Positions 7,708 through 17,217 of a DNA stretch of 64,000 nucleotides are shown here, piece by piece. Below the pieces are notes generated by a model that was not told where the DNA came from, did no database searches, and worked only from the letters and a program-made list of their open reading frames with translations. Positions within the stretch are counted from its first letter, which is position 1. Each line of letters opens with the position of its first letter. A program made the position numbers and the translations under genes. Source of the stretch: Mycolicibacterium wolinskyi (GTDB lineage: Bacteria; Actinomycetota; Actinomycetes; Mycobacteriales; Mycobacteriaceae); assembly GCF_002101965.1 (NCBI RefSeq), contig NZ_LQQA01000015.1, forward strand, positions 682,001-746,000, given 5' to 3'.

Positions 7708-9225
7708 TTATCGGACGGCAGTGAGATTCCGGGTCGCCGGGCCCTCCAGCAGCGTGCCGTCCGGTGCGAATCGGGACCCATGCAGCGGGCATTCCCAGGA
7801 CTCGTCGGCGTCGTTCCAGTTGACGATGCCGCCCAGGTGCGGGCACACCGGCGAGACCCGATGCTCGACACCGTCGATCACGCTGCAGGCCTCCATGTGC
7901 CACGGCGGCCCGCTGACCACGCCACCGTCGTCGGGCACGTGGCTGCCGATGCGGGTGACGGGCGTGATCCAGCCTTTCGCGAGGTTGAGCCCCACCTCGA
8001 GGTTCACTTTCATGGCGGCCGGAATGCCCGATAGCTCATGCGGGCTCCAGCTCGCGAACGCAGTCGCCCAGTCCATGCGGCCGCCGAGAATCTGACTCGA
8101 CAGCGCCAACGCCGCCGCCGTCCCGTTGGTCATGCCCCACTTGTCGAATCCCGTTGCCACAAAGATCTTCTCGTGGCCGGGCAGGATCGGGCCGACATAG
8201 GGCAACTCATCGACGGGGGAGTAGTCCTGCGCCGACCAATAGTGCGTCTGCATGGCCCCGGGCCAGTGCACCTTTGCCCATGACGCGAGCTCCTGTACCG
8301 ATTGGGCGGCGTTCGCGCGCCGGCCGACCAGATGGCCCGCACCGCCGACGATCAACCGGTCGCCGTCGGGGGTGGGTGCGTACCGCACCGACCGGGTCGG
8401 CGAATCGGTCGAGATGTACATGCCGCGCGTGAGATTTCCCGGCACCCGGAACGCCATGCAGTACGACCGGTTCGGGCTGAGTCGGGCGAAGAACCCACCG
8501 CGGTCGAGTATCGGAATCCCGGTGGCCAATACGCACCGGCTCGCGAGCACGTCGAACTCGGCCCCGGCATTCGTCCGTACATGCAGTTTCAGCCCACCGC
8601 CATCGTCGGAGACGCGCTGCACCCGCACGCCTTGCGCGAGTCGGCCGCCGCGCTCGTCGAGTTCGACGATCAGGCTGTCCAACAAGGGCATCGGGTTGAA
8701 CTGCGCCTGATCGGCCAGCCGGACCCCGCCGTGGAACGGGAACGGCACTTCGGCGTCGTCGCTGTCGACCCAATCGACATCGAGCCCCGCCGTGCGGCAC
8801 GCCTCCAATTCATTGCGGGCGAGCCGGACGCCGTCCTCGGATTGCGCATAGGTGTAGGCGGCTTCGCGTTGAACAGACAGACCGTGCGCCTCACAGTGCC
8901 CCACGAGCCACTGCTGGCCTTCGAGATTGCCCTCGACGTACTGCTTGGCGATCTTGGGGCCGTGCTTCTTGAGGATGCTCGACATCTTCGTGCCCTGCAG
9001 CAGGCTGATCTTGGCGGTCGTGTTGCCGGTGGTACCGGCACCCGCGGTGTGGGCCTCGAGCACCAGCACATCCTTGCCGGCGCGGGCCAGCAGCACCGCG
9101 GTGATCAGGCCCGTGATGCCGGCGCCAACCACCACGACATCGGCGGATCGGTTGATTTCATCGAGGGGTTCGGGCGGAAGCGGCCGTTCGGCGCGGTCGG
9201 CCAGCCACAGAGATGTCATGGCCAT
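7708..9225 (-). CDS. FAD-dependent oxidoreductase with C-terminal Rieske domain
   Basis: A 505-residue fusion enzyme. Residues about 28-58 form the FAD Rossmann fold (VVVVGAGITGLITAVLL...VLVLEA). The body is a DAO-like/glycine-oxidase-type domain. The last ~100 residues form a Rieske [2Fe-2S] domain with CPHLGGI and CPLHGSRF ligand pairs (Cys-X-His...Cys-X2-His). The Rieske cluster should carry electrons to or from the flavin. The substrate is unknown. Two ATGs two codons apart (9225, 9219) can both serve as start. Confidence 0.87.
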   Translation of the reverse strand: MAMTSLWLADRAERPLPPEPLDEINRSADVVVVGAGITGLITAVLLARAGKDVLVLEAHTAGAGTTGNTTAKISLLQGTKMSSILKKHGPKIAKQYVEGNLEGQQWLVGHCEAHGLSVQREAAYTYAQSEDGVRLARNELEACRTAGLDVDWVDSDDAEVPFPFHGGVRLADQAQFNPMPLLDSLIVELDERGGRLAQGVRVQRVSDDGGGLKLHVRTNAGAEFDVLASRCVLATGIPILDRGGFFARLSPNRSYCMAFRVPGNLTRGMYISTDSPTRSVRYAPTPDGDRLIVGGAGHLVGRRANAAQSVQELASWAKVHWPGAMQTHYWSAQDYSPVDELPYVGPILPGHEKIFVATGFDKWGMTNGTAAALALSSQILGGRMDWATAFASWSPHELSGIPAAMKVNLEVGLNLAKGWITPVTRIGSHVPDDGGVVSGPPWHMEACSVIDGVEHRVSPVCPHLGGIVNWNDADESWECPLHGSRFAPDGTLLEGPATRNLTAVR

Positions 9226-9429
9226 CCATGTACCCGCGCACGGCCGATCGAAACGACGCGTCCAGAGAAACGTTGCCCTGGCTGCCTGAACCCTTTCTCA
9301 CGTGGTGAGTCTCTTCGGCGCGTGGTTGCTGAGACGGGCCAAAGGTGCATCGGCGGAACGCGCTTGGACCGCCGGACGCGGAGTGTCGGCTGAACGTTGC
9401 CCGGTTCGGCGGCTAGGGTGGCGTGCGTT

Positions 9430-11253
9430 ATGAGCGACCCGTTGGGGTTGTCGATCGGGACCACCAACTTGGTTGCGGCGCGAGTCGGCAATCAACCTGT
9501 CAGCCGGCGATCGGTGTTGACCCTGTCGACAGACCGTACGCCGCAGGTCGGTGTGCCCGATTCGACGACAGGTGTCACGCTGGCCGGCTTCGTCGAACGC
9601 GTCGGCGATCCGGTACCGCTCGTGGCGCCCGACGGCGCGTCCTATCCCGCTGACACGCTGCTGGTCGAGGCGCTCGACGCGATGGTGGAGGCGGCAGGCG
9701 GGCCATCGCCACAGCTGGCGATCGCCGTGCCCGCCCACTGGGGCGCGCCGACCCTGCGGGCCTTGCGCAACGCGCTGCGGACGAACCCCAGCCTGTCCCG
9801 TGACGGTATGCCCGCCCGATTGATTCCCGACGCGGTCGCCTCGCTGACCGCGTTGCGCGCCAATCCCGGCTTACCGCAGGGCGGCGTCGTCGCGCTGATG
9901 GATTTCGGTGGCGGCGGCACGAGCATCACACTCGCCGACGCGGCCTCGGCGTTCGAACCGATCGACGAGACCGTCCGATTCCCGGATTTCTCCGGCGACC
10001 AGATCGACCAGGCGCTGTTGAAGCATGTGCTCGACGGCGTGGCCCAGGCCGGCGGGCTCGATCCGGCCGGTACCGCGGCCGTCGGATCGCTGGCCCGGTT
10101 GCGGGAGGAGTGCCGGCAGGCCAAGGAACGGCTGTCGTCGGTGACGGCCACCGACCTGGTGGTCGAGCTGCCCGGTTACTCGGCCACCGTCCGCGTCACC
10201 CGCAGCGAACTCGAATCGCTCATGCGACAACCGCTCGCCGGCGCGCTCGAAGCGCTCGAAAATGCGTTGGAGCGCAACAGGATCAGCTGGTCGGCGATCT
10301 CGGCGGTGGTGACCCTCGGCGGTGGGGCGAGCATTCCGCTTATCACTCAACAACTTTCGGAGCATTCCCGGGCCGTGGTGGTGACGACGCCGCAGCCGGC
10401 GCTCGACGCCGCGATCGGCGCCGCGCTGTCGGCGGCTTACGTCGCCGATGCCGACGCCATGACCGGTGCGGCTCCCACGCTCGGGGTCGCGGCTGCCCCG
10501 GCGACCCAAACCGCGCCTGCTGTGGTGCCCGAACAGCCGGGATCGTCGACGTTCCGGGCGCTGGCCTGGTCGCAGGACGATTCCGGTGACGACGTCGTGC
10601 CCTACAGCGGGCCCGATGTGGTCGACACCTACGGCAGCGAGACCTCGGCACGGCCTGCGGTGCAGTACGTTCCGCCGACGGGACCGATCGAGCAGCGGCG
10701 CTCGGCGTGGCAGCGGTTACCGCTCGCGGTGTTCGGTGTGGCCGGCGTGTGTGTACTGCTTGCTCTGGGTGGCGTGACGTATGCGCTGACCAGTTCCGAG
10801 GGCAGCACTCCCACATCGGAAGTCAAGACCGCCGAGCCGAAGCCCCTCACTCCGGAGCCGCAACCCAGCGCCGTCGCGCCGCCGCCACCGCCGCCGACCG
10901 TGACCGAGGCACCGCCGCCTCCGCCGGTGACGGTCACCCAGGCGCCGCCGCCACCTCCGCCGCCCGTCACCCACACCGAGGTCGTCACGCAGACCACGAC
11001 GCCGCCGACCACGACCACGACAACAACCACCACAACGACAACGACCACCACGACCACAACAACGACGACCACGACGACACCGACAACCACCACGACGACG
11101 CCGACCACGACGACGACCACGACCAACCCGATGACGACGACCTACGTCACGGTGCCGTTCGTGCCGGTGCCCATCCCGATCCAGGTGCCCAACCAGCAGC
11201 CGCAGAATCCGTACCCGCAACAACCACGGAATCCGTTCCAGCCCTATCCCTGA
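9430..11253 (+). CDS. membrane-anchored Hsp70-like protein with Pro/Thr-rich tail (Rv0312-like)
   Basis: A 607-residue protein. Residues 1-345 form an Hsp70-type nucleotide-binding domain: LGLSIGTTN (phosphate 1), MDFGGGGTS with D158 (phosphate 2) and TLGGGASIPL (adenosine motif). The usual Asp of phosphate loop 1 is Ser8, and the Hsp70 substrate-binding domain is absent. A single helix at about 433-455 is followed by a proline-rich stretch, a long run of threonines and a PQNPYPQQP-type end, presumably outside the membrane. Layout and position match M. tuberculosis Rv0312. A TAGGGT box ends 10 nt before the ATG. It overlaps the convergent ABC gene by 10 bp. Confidence 0.85.
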   Translation: MSDPLGLSIGTTNLVAARVGNQPVSRRSVLTLSTDRTPQVGVPDSTTGVTLAGFVERVGDPVPLVAPDGASYPADTLLVEALDAMVEAAGGPSPQLAIAVPAHWGAPTLRALRNALRTNPSLSRDGMPARLIPDAVASLTALRANPGLPQGGVVALMDFGGGGTSITLADAASAFEPIDETVRFPDFSGDQIDQALLKHVLDGVAQAGGLDPAGTAAVGSLARLREECRQAKERLSSVTATDLVVELPGYSATVRVTRSELESLMRQPLAGALEALENALERNRISWSAISAVVTLGGGASIPLITQQLSEHSRAVVVTTPQPALDAAIGAALSAAYVADADAMTGAAPTLGVAAAPATQTAPAVVPEQPGSSTFRALAWSQDDSGDDVVPYSGPDVVDTYGSETSARPAVQYVPPTGPIEQRRSAWQRLPLAVFGVAGVCVLLALGGVTYALTSSEGSTPTSEVKTAEPKPLTPEPQPSAVAPPPPPPTVTEAPPPPPVTVTQAPPPPPPPVTHTEVVTQTTTPPTTTTTTTTTTTTTTTTTTTTTTTTPTTTTTTPTTTTTTTNPMTTTYVTVPFVPVPIPIQVPNQQPQNPYPQQPRNPFQPYP

Positions 11254-12227
11254 TTACGCGGGTGGTGACAGGCCGCCGCGTGCCCGGGGGTGAGGTCGAG
11301 CAGGGCAGGCGTATCGACGTTGCACACCTCGGTGCACCACGGACACCGGGTGTGGAAACTGCAGCCCGCGGGCGGATCGATCGGGCTGGGCACGTCCCCT
11401 TCGAGCACAAGACGCTCCCTGGCCGCGTTGCGCCGCGGATCCGGGATGGGCACCGCCGACAGCAACGCACCTGAGTACGGGTGAAACGGCCTGCGGTAGA
11501 GGCTGTCCGCATCGGCGGTTTCGACGATCTTGCCGAGGTACATCACCGCCACCCGATCGGATACGTGGCGCACCACGCCGAGATCGTGCGCCACGAACAG
11601 GTACGACAACCCGAACTCCTGCTGCAGGTCCTTGAGCAGGTTGATGATCTGTGCCTGCACCGAGACGTCGAGCGCCGAAACCGGCTCATCGGCGATGATG
11701 AGTTTCGGCTGCAGGGCAAGGGCTCTGGCGATTCCGATGCGCTGTCGCTGGCCGCCGGAGAACTCGTGCGGGTATCGGTTGTAATGCTCGGCCTGGAGGC
11801 CGACTCGATCGAGCAGTTCGTGCACCCGGCGCCTGGCCTCCGAGCCGCTGGCCAGGCCGTGCAGTTCGATCGGATCGCCGATGATCTGTCCGACGCGTTT
11901 GCGTGGATTCAGCGACGCGAACGGGTCCTGAAAGATCATCTGCATCTGCCTGCGCATCGGACGCAGGTCACGTTGCGAACGTCCGACGAGTTCATGGCCG
12001 TCGAACCGCACCGAACCGGATGTGGGCTGGGTCAACTGCAGGATGAGACGGCACAGAGTGGACTTTCCGCAGCCCGACTCGCCGACGAGACCCAGGGTTT
12101 CGCCTTCGTTGAGCGACAGGCTCACCCCGTCGACCGCGCGCACCCGCGCGACCTCCCGATCGATGACGACCCCGGACTTGATGGGGAAGTGCTTGACCAG
12201 ATCAGTGACCTCCAGCAGCGCTGTCAT
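11244..12227 (-). CDS. oligopeptide ABC transporter ATP-binding protein (OppF/DppF type)
   Basis: Second ATPase of a peptide importer, 327 residues. It shows Walker A GESGCGKST, signature FSGGQRQRI, Walker B LIIADEPVSALD and the C-terminal oligo-HPY region with CSFHTRCPWCTEVC. The ATG at 12227 overlaps the stop of the upstream ATPase gene (ATGA), so a longer in-frame ORF is rejected. It is the last gene of a five-gene operon running from 16820 down to 11244. Confidence 0.92.
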   Translation of the reverse strand: MTALLEVTDLVKHFPIKSGVVIDREVARVRAVDGVSLSLNEGETLGLVGESGCGKSTLCRLILQLTQPTSGSVRFDGHELVGRSQRDLRPMRRQMQMIFQDPFASLNPRKRVGQIIGDPIELHGLASGSEARRRVHELLDRVGLQAEHYNRYPHEFSGGQRQRIGIARALALQPKLIIADEPVSALDVSVQAQIINLLKDLQQEFGLSYLFVAHDLGVVRHVSDRVAVMYLGKIVETADADSLYRRPFHPYSGALLSAVPIPDPRRNAARERLVLEGDVPSPIDPPAGCSFHTRCPWCTEVCNVDTPALLDLTPGHAAACHHPRNQG

Positions 12228-13240
12228 CGAAGCGCTCTCTTCTCGGCGGGCTGAAGCCAGCACCGGTCCAGATGGCTTCCGCCGTCTCGGCTTTCCAGCG
12301 GCGGCGGCTGTGAACACTGATCGAATACGTGCGGGCACCGCGGCGCGAAGCGGCAACCGGAGGGTGGATTCAGCAGTGACGGCGGCTGCCCCGGAATCTG
12401 CGGCAACCGATCCGGATGTGAATCTTCCACGCGCGGAAGCGAGCCCAGCAGGCCCCAGGTGTATGGATGCTGCGGGTCGTAGAAGATCTCCTCCAGCGAG
12501 CCGTCCTCGACGATCTGGCCGGCATACATCACCACCACGCGGTCGGCGACCTCGGCGACAACCCCGAGGTCATGCGTGATGAGCACGACCGCGAGTTCGC
12601 GGTCACGATTGAGCTGGTCGACAAGCCGCAGAATCTGGGCCTGCACCGTCACGTCGAGCGCGGTGGTCGGTTCGTCGGCGATCAGCACTTCCGGTTCCAG
12701 GGCTAGTGCCATGGCGATCATGACGCGCTGACGCATACCGCCGGAGAATTCGTGCGGGTAGTCGTGGACTCGCCGCTCCGGATGCGGGATACCAACTGCG
12801 CGAAGCAGTTCCACCGCCTGCTCGCGGGCCTGTGCCTTGGCGACGTCCCGATGCGCCCGAATCATCTCGATGATCTGGTCTCCGACCCGGTACACGGGGT
12901 TGAGTGAGGTCATCGGGTCTTGAAAGACCATCGCGATGTGTTCGCCGCGCACGTCACGCAACTCATCGTCGTCGAGGCCGTTGATCTCTCGCCCACCGAA
13001 ATCGATCGAGCCTTCGATCGCGGCGTTCGATGAGCGGGTAAGGCCGATCAACGTCTGTGCGGTTACGCTCTTGCCCGAGCCGGATTCTCCGACCACGGCC
13101 AGTATTTCGCCGGGTTTCAGGCTGAACGAGACACCGTCGACGGCGCGGACCACGCCCTCGTCGGTGGCGAACCGGACGTACAGATCCGTGACCTGTAAGA
13201 GGGTGCCCCGCTCGACGATTCGCTCGGGAGCTTCGCTCAT
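12224..13240 (-). CDS. oligopeptide ABC transporter ATP-binding protein (OppD/DppD type)
   Basis: First ATPase of the peptide importer, 338 residues, with Walker A GESGSGKSV, signature FSGGMRQRV, Walker B VLIADEPTTALD and the C-terminal CRFAPRCPHVFDQC segment seen in oligopeptide ATPases, where these cysteines can hold an Fe-S cluster. It overlaps the permease gene before it (ATGA at 13237-13240) and the ATPase gene after it, so all three are translationally coupled. Confidence 0.92.
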   Translation of the reverse strand: MSEAPERIVERGTLLQVTDLYVRFATDEGVVRAVDGVSFSLKPGEILAVVGESGSGKSVTAQTLIGLTRSSNAAIEGSIDFGGREINGLDDDELRDVRGEHIAMVFQDPMTSLNPVYRVGDQIIEMIRAHRDVAKAQAREQAVELLRAVGIPHPERRVHDYPHEFSGGMRQRVMIAMALALEPEVLIADEPTTALDVTVQAQILRLVDQLNRDRELAVVLITHDLGVVAEVADRVVVMYAGQIVEDGSLEEIFYDPQHPYTWGLLGSLPRVEDSHPDRLPQIPGQPPSLLNPPSGCRFAPRCPHVFDQCSQPPPLESRDGGSHLDRCWLQPAEKRALR

Positions 13241-14199
13241 GCGGGGGCCGCCTCTCCGAGTCGGATCCGTGGGTCGAGGTAGGCGTAGGCCAGATCGACG
13301 ATCGTGTTGAACAGCACGATGAAGAACGCGCCGTACATCGTCACCCCGATCAGCGGGGGCAGGTCGAGTGTGCGGATGGCTTCACCTGCGTACAGGCCTA
13401 CACCGTTGATGTTGAAGACGGTCTCGGTGAGGATCGCACCGCCGCCGACGACGGCGCCGAAGTCGAGACCGAACAGCGTGACGATCGGGATCAGCGAATT
13501 GCGCAGGATGTGGCGCGTGCGCACCTGGCGCTCGCTGATGCCCTTCGCCCGCGCGGTGCGCACATAGTCTTCGTTCGCGACGTCGAGCATGTTGGTTCTC
13601 AGCACTCTGCTGTAGAAGCCCACATAGAGCACCGCGAGCGTGACCCACGGCAGGATCAGGTGATACGCCCACTGCAGCGGATTCTCCGCCAGCGGTACGT
13701 AACTGCTCGCGGGGAACAGTTCCAGCTTGTAGCTGAGGTAGTACAGCAGGATCGCGGCGAGCCAGAACACCGGCATCGAGATGCCGGCCAGCGAGAGCAC
13801 CGTCAGGGCGCGGTCGGTGAACCTGCCTGCGTGCACGGCGCTGAGGTAGCCGAACCAGATGGCCAGCGCCATCCACAGCACAGCCGCACCGATGCACAAC
13901 GACATCGTGGCCGGCAGGCCCTCCCAAATCTGTTCGGCCACATTGCGATTGCTCGCATAGGAGGTGAGCTGGCCGGTGACGATCTGCTTCATCATGGTCA
14001 GGTACTGCACCGGCAACGGCTGATCGAGGCCGAGATCCTGACTCACCCTCGCGATCAGGGCCGGGTTCGCGTTCTTCCCGGCGATCCGCGCGGCCGGATC
14101 GGAGTTCGGGATCACGTTGAAGATGACGAACACCAACAGCGAGATCGCGAACAACACCGCGATCATCCCGAGCACGCGTCTGACGATGAACCTGGCCAT
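13237..14199 (-). CDS. peptide ABC transporter permease (OppB/DppB type)
   Basis: A 320-residue inner-membrane permease with six predicted helices. The N-terminal start MARFIVRRVLGMIAVLFAIS and the EDYVRTARAKGISERQV loop (the EAA motif that docks the ATPase) are characteristic of the BpdC/DppB family. Its start is 3 nt beyond the stop of the second permease gene. Confidence 0.92.
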   Translation of the reverse strand: MARFIVRRVLGMIAVLFAISLLVFVIFNVIPNSDPAARIAGKNANPALIARVSQDLGLDQPLPVQYLTMMKQIVTGQLTSYASNRNVAEQIWEGLPATMSLCIGAAVLWMALAIWFGYLSAVHAGRFTDRALTVLSLAGISMPVFWLAAILLYYLSYKLELFPASSYVPLAENPLQWAYHLILPWVTLAVLYVGFYSRVLRTNMLDVANEDYVRTARAKGISERQVRTRHILRNSLIPIVTLFGLDFGAVVGGGAILTETVFNINGVGLYAGEAIRTLDLPPLIGVTMYGAFFIVLFNTIVDLAYAYLDPRIRLGEAAPA

Positions 14200-14202
14200 G
14201 GT

Positions 14203-15180
14203 CTAGTGCTCCAACCGGATCTTGGCCTTGGGATCGAGCGCATCGCGCAGCCCGTCCCCGAACACGTTGAGCGACAACACGGTTATCACGATCATCAGGC
14301 CGGGCACGATCGTCAGATGCGGTGCGGTGTAGATCGTCTGGTAGCCGTCGGCGATCATCGTGCCCCACGACGCGTTGGGCGGCCGTACTCCGGCACCCAG
14401 AAACGACAGCGCCGACTCGAGCAGCATGTTGTTGGCGATGTTGAGGGTGAAGAACACGATGACCGTCGAGACGATGTTGGGCAGCAACTCGGAGACCATG
14501 ATCCGCAACGGGCCCTTGCCCATCGCGACGGCCGCCTCGATGAACTCCTTCTGCCGCAAGGCCAGTACCTCGCCGCGGATTGGCCGCGCCATGTAGGGCA
14601 CATAGACGCACCCGATGATGAGGATCGGAATCCACAGCGAGTCCCCGGCCACCTGGATCGGGCCCACCTTCAACCCGCCGAGGGCCAGAGCCGTGCCCAG
14701 TGCGATACCCAGCAGCAGCACCGGAAATGCCCACACCACGTCCATGACCCGCGACAGCAGTGCGTCGATCCACCCCCGGTAATAGCCCGCGAGCAGGCCG
14801 ATGATCACGGCCAGCACCGTCGTGGTCAGCGCAGCGGCCAGACCGATGTATATCGAGGTACGGCCCCCGTACATCAACCGCACCATCACGTCGCGACCGT
14901 TCTGGTCGGCGCCGAGAAGGTAGCGGCCGTGCAGGCCCGGACCAAGCGGTGTGCCGTCGGGGGACACGACGTATGTCTCTTCGCCGTCGATCAGCACCTT
15001 GTCGGTGATGTGGTTCTCGTTCGGCGACGTGTGTGCCACATGTTCCGCCCACAGCGGGGCGGCCAGGCAGAACAGCACGATCGCGACGAACAGCGCGCCA
15101 CATGCCAGCGCAACCTTGTTGCGCCGCAGCCGGATCCAGGCCAGATACCAGGGACTGTGCCCGGTGACCGCGACCCCCAT
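14203..15180 (-). CDS. peptide ABC transporter permease (OppC/DppC type)
   Basis: A 325-residue permease with the N-terminal OppC helix (LACGALFVAIVLFCLA), a periplasmic-side loop and the EAA loop KEFIEAAVAMGKGPLRI. It pairs with the 13237 permease. The start codon overlaps the stop of the binding-protein gene (TAATG, one shared base). In this operon the C-type permease precedes the B-type one, the reverse of the usual B-C order. Confidence 0.92.
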   Translation of the reverse strand: MGVAVTGHSPWYLAWIRLRRNKVALACGALFVAIVLFCLAAPLWAEHVAHTSPNENHITDKVLIDGEETYVVSPDGTPLGPGLHGRYLLGADQNGRDVMVRLMYGGRTSIYIGLAAALTTTVLAVIIGLLAGYYRGWIDALLSRVMDVVWAFPVLLLGIALGTALALGGLKVGPIQVAGDSLWIPILIIGCVYVPYMARPIRGEVLALRQKEFIEAAVAMGKGPLRIMVSELLPNIVSTVIVFFTLNIANNMLLESALSFLGAGVRPPNASWGTMIADGYQTIYTAPHLTIVPGLMIVITVLSLNVFGDGLRDALDPKAKIRLEH

Positions 15181-16820
15181 TACTTCAGCGCGAAGGAGGT
15201 GTAGTCCTGGTTGAACAGCAGATGGTGATAACTCGTGTCGAAGTCCATGCGATCCGACAGGAACGTGGTGAACTGCTCGTTGCCGTACGGCGCCCAGATG
15301 GCCTGCTCCATGAACGCGCGGTCCAGGTCGGCGTAACCCTTCTCGACGTCGTCGGACAGTTGCTTGGTGAGCAGTTCATCCATCTTGGCGTCCAGTCCCG
15401 GGATGTTGACCCGAGAGTAGTTGTTGCCGTTGGTCGGAAGGATGCTCTTGCCGTTGATCAGCGGCCGGAAGAAGTCGTCGGGATGCGGGAAGTCCTGGAA
15501 CCAGTCGGCGAACCCGGTGTCGAGATCGGGCGTGGTCTGGTTGCCGATCGTCGTCCAGTACACGTCGCCCGCGATGACCTTGAGTGTCGCGTTGAACCCG
15601 AGCTGGGTGAGCACGTCGTGGTAGTACTCACCGATGCGCTTGCGGTCCGGCTCGTCATCGGTCCACACGGTGATGTTGCGGTCAGCCGGATTCGCTTCGG
15701 AGATGAGCTGTTTGGCCTTGTTGATGTCCGGCCCGGGGTAGAGCTTGTACTCCTCGTAGCCCGGCATCCCCGGCGGCAGGATCTGCTGGGTGGGGTGCAA
15801 CCGGCCACCGAAGATGCGGTTGAGCGCCTCGGGGTCGATGGCGTAGTTGATCGCCTGGCGCACCCGCAGGTCATTGAACGGTGCCAGCTGGGTGTTCATC
15901 CAGAAGTAGTAGGTGTTGATCGAGTCCTCGAGCCGGAAGCGGTCGCTGTAACGCGCCTTCACTTCGGGTAGCCGGTCGGCGTCGGGCGGATCGACCATGA
16001 AGTCGATGGTGTTCTGCTGTACGCCGGTGACCTGGGCGCTGTTGCTCTTGTTCTGGGTGATGATGATCTTGTCGACGTGCGCATCGGCCACCTCGTCGGC
16101 ACCGGCGTCCTTGACGGTCTGGAACTGCGGATTGCGTTCCATCGTGAGGGTGTGCGGCGCATCGACTTTGGTGATCGTGAACGGTCCGCTGGTCGGCGGC
16201 GGGTTGTTGGTCGCGTCCTTGTCGAGCGGGGTACTCGGGGGGACCGGCGCGGCGAACGGCAGCGCGAGGATGTGGTCGAACGTGCCGTTCGGCCCGGTCA
16301 GCGTGATGGTGATGTCGCCGGACGCGTCGTCGGTCTTGATGCCACTGATCGTGTCGGCCTTGCCTTCCGCGTAGTCGTCGGCGCCGGCGATGACGCCGTA
16401 GAACACCGAACCGCCGGAGTCGGCCTTGAACAGGCGCTGGATGGCATAGGTGAAATCCGATGCCTTGATGGGGGTTCCGTCCGAGTACTTCATGTTCGGT
16501 CGTAACGTGACTTTGTATGTCTTGCCGTCAGGGGAGACCTCGGGCAGCGATTTGGCCAGCCCGGGCACCACCTCGGTGCCCTCCTCGCCCTTGGCGTGCT
16601 TATAGGTGAGCAGCGGGGTGTAGGTGTTGTAGAGCACCTCCCAGCCCTCGAGCGTGTAGGACAGCTGCGGGTCGATGTAATCGGGGAACGACGTCATGCT
16701 GACGTTGATCTCACCGCCCTCTTTCGCGGTCGAGCTTTCGCCCCCACCGCAGGCGGCCACCCCGATCACCGCAAGCGCGGCGACGCTGGCGATGGTCAAA
16801 ACTCTGCGCGTCGACTTCAT
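15180..16820 (-). CDS. peptide-binding lipoprotein of ABC transporter (SBP_bac_5)
   Basis: The 546-residue extracytoplasmic receptor of the importer. The signal peptide ends in a lipobox with C24 (VIGVAAC), so it is membrane-anchored. The SBP_bac_5 fold is shown by LRPNMKYSDGTPIKASDFTYA and LAPFNDLRVRQAINYAIDPEALN. Family members bind di- and oligopeptides, but some take sugars or nickel complexes; the ligand is not readable from sequence. AAGGGGAA lies before the ATG. It is the first gene of the operon. Confidence 0.92.
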   Translation of the reverse strand: MKSTRRVLTIASVAALAVIGVAACGGGESSTAKEGGEINVSMTSFPDYIDPQLSYTLEGWEVLYNTYTPLLTYKHAKGEEGTEVVPGLAKSLPEVSPDGKTYKVTLRPNMKYSDGTPIKASDFTYAIQRLFKADSGGSVFYGVIAGADDYAEGKADTISGIKTDDASGDITITLTGPNGTFDHILALPFAAPVPPSTPLDKDATNNPPPTSGPFTITKVDAPHTLTMERNPQFQTVKDAGADEVADAHVDKIIITQNKSNSAQVTGVQQNTIDFMVDPPDADRLPEVKARYSDRFRLEDSINTYYFWMNTQLAPFNDLRVRQAINYAIDPEALNRIFGGRLHPTQQILPPGMPGYEEYKLYPGPDINKAKQLISEANPADRNITVWTDDEPDRKRIGEYYHDVLTQLGFNATLKVIAGDVYWTTIGNQTTPDLDTGFADWFQDFPHPDDFFRPLINGKSILPTNGNNYSRVNIPGLDAKMDELLTKQLSDDVEKGYADLDRAFMEQAIWAPYGNEQFTTFLSDRMDFDTSYHHLLFNQDYTSFALK

Positions 16821-17205
16821 CTGTTCCCCTTGTTTTCCAACCCGACGATTGCCCGATACAGCTGTACGCCATTTGTTGGGCCGTTGAGCATTTTTCGGGA
16901 AAATTCACGGTCTGCAACTCAAACGACCGAAGTTTCTACTGTGTAACGCGAACCTGTGTGTCGAGACGTGCGGTTTTCACCGGGCAGTCCGTCGCACGCT
17001 GGGACTATGACGAGTCTGTGACGTGCGGCCCCGGCCGACGCCGGCGTCGTCGTCACCCGCGACTTTCGGTCGGCACCCTCTGAACGCGCGGCGATGCGTC
17101 TGCCGCCGGTGCGTAGCTGCGCTTTTGCGTCTCTGACCGTCGTGTCTGTGGCGACGCCGCACCCGTTCACCGCACCGAAATACGCCGTATCGTTTGGCGT
17201 CCATC
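16821..17205. other. divergent intergenic region, no gene seen
   Basis: About 385 bases between the peptide importer and the GH16 gene. An AT-richer stretch near 16885-16945 may hold the importer promoter on the minus strand. I see no coding potential or strong palindrome. Confidence 0.5.
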
Positions 17206-17211
17206 TATTGT
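17206..17211 (+). promoter_or_regulatory. -10 box of GH16 gene (leaderless)
   Basis: TATTGT ends exactly 6 nt before GTG 17218. This spacing supports leaderless transcription and decides between several in-frame start codons. Confidence 0.5.
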
Positions 17212-17217
17212 GTGGCT

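Noticed and set aside
10980..11130. Short tandem repeat resembling a microsatellite or CRISPR
   Set aside because: It is an in-frame run of threonine codons in the tail of the Hsp70-like protein; units vary and there are no spacers.
13382..15204. Two ORFs above 560 codons across the peptide importer
   Set aside because: They overlap the two permease genes, whose membrane helices and EAA loops are clear; the long frames have no recognisable motifs.
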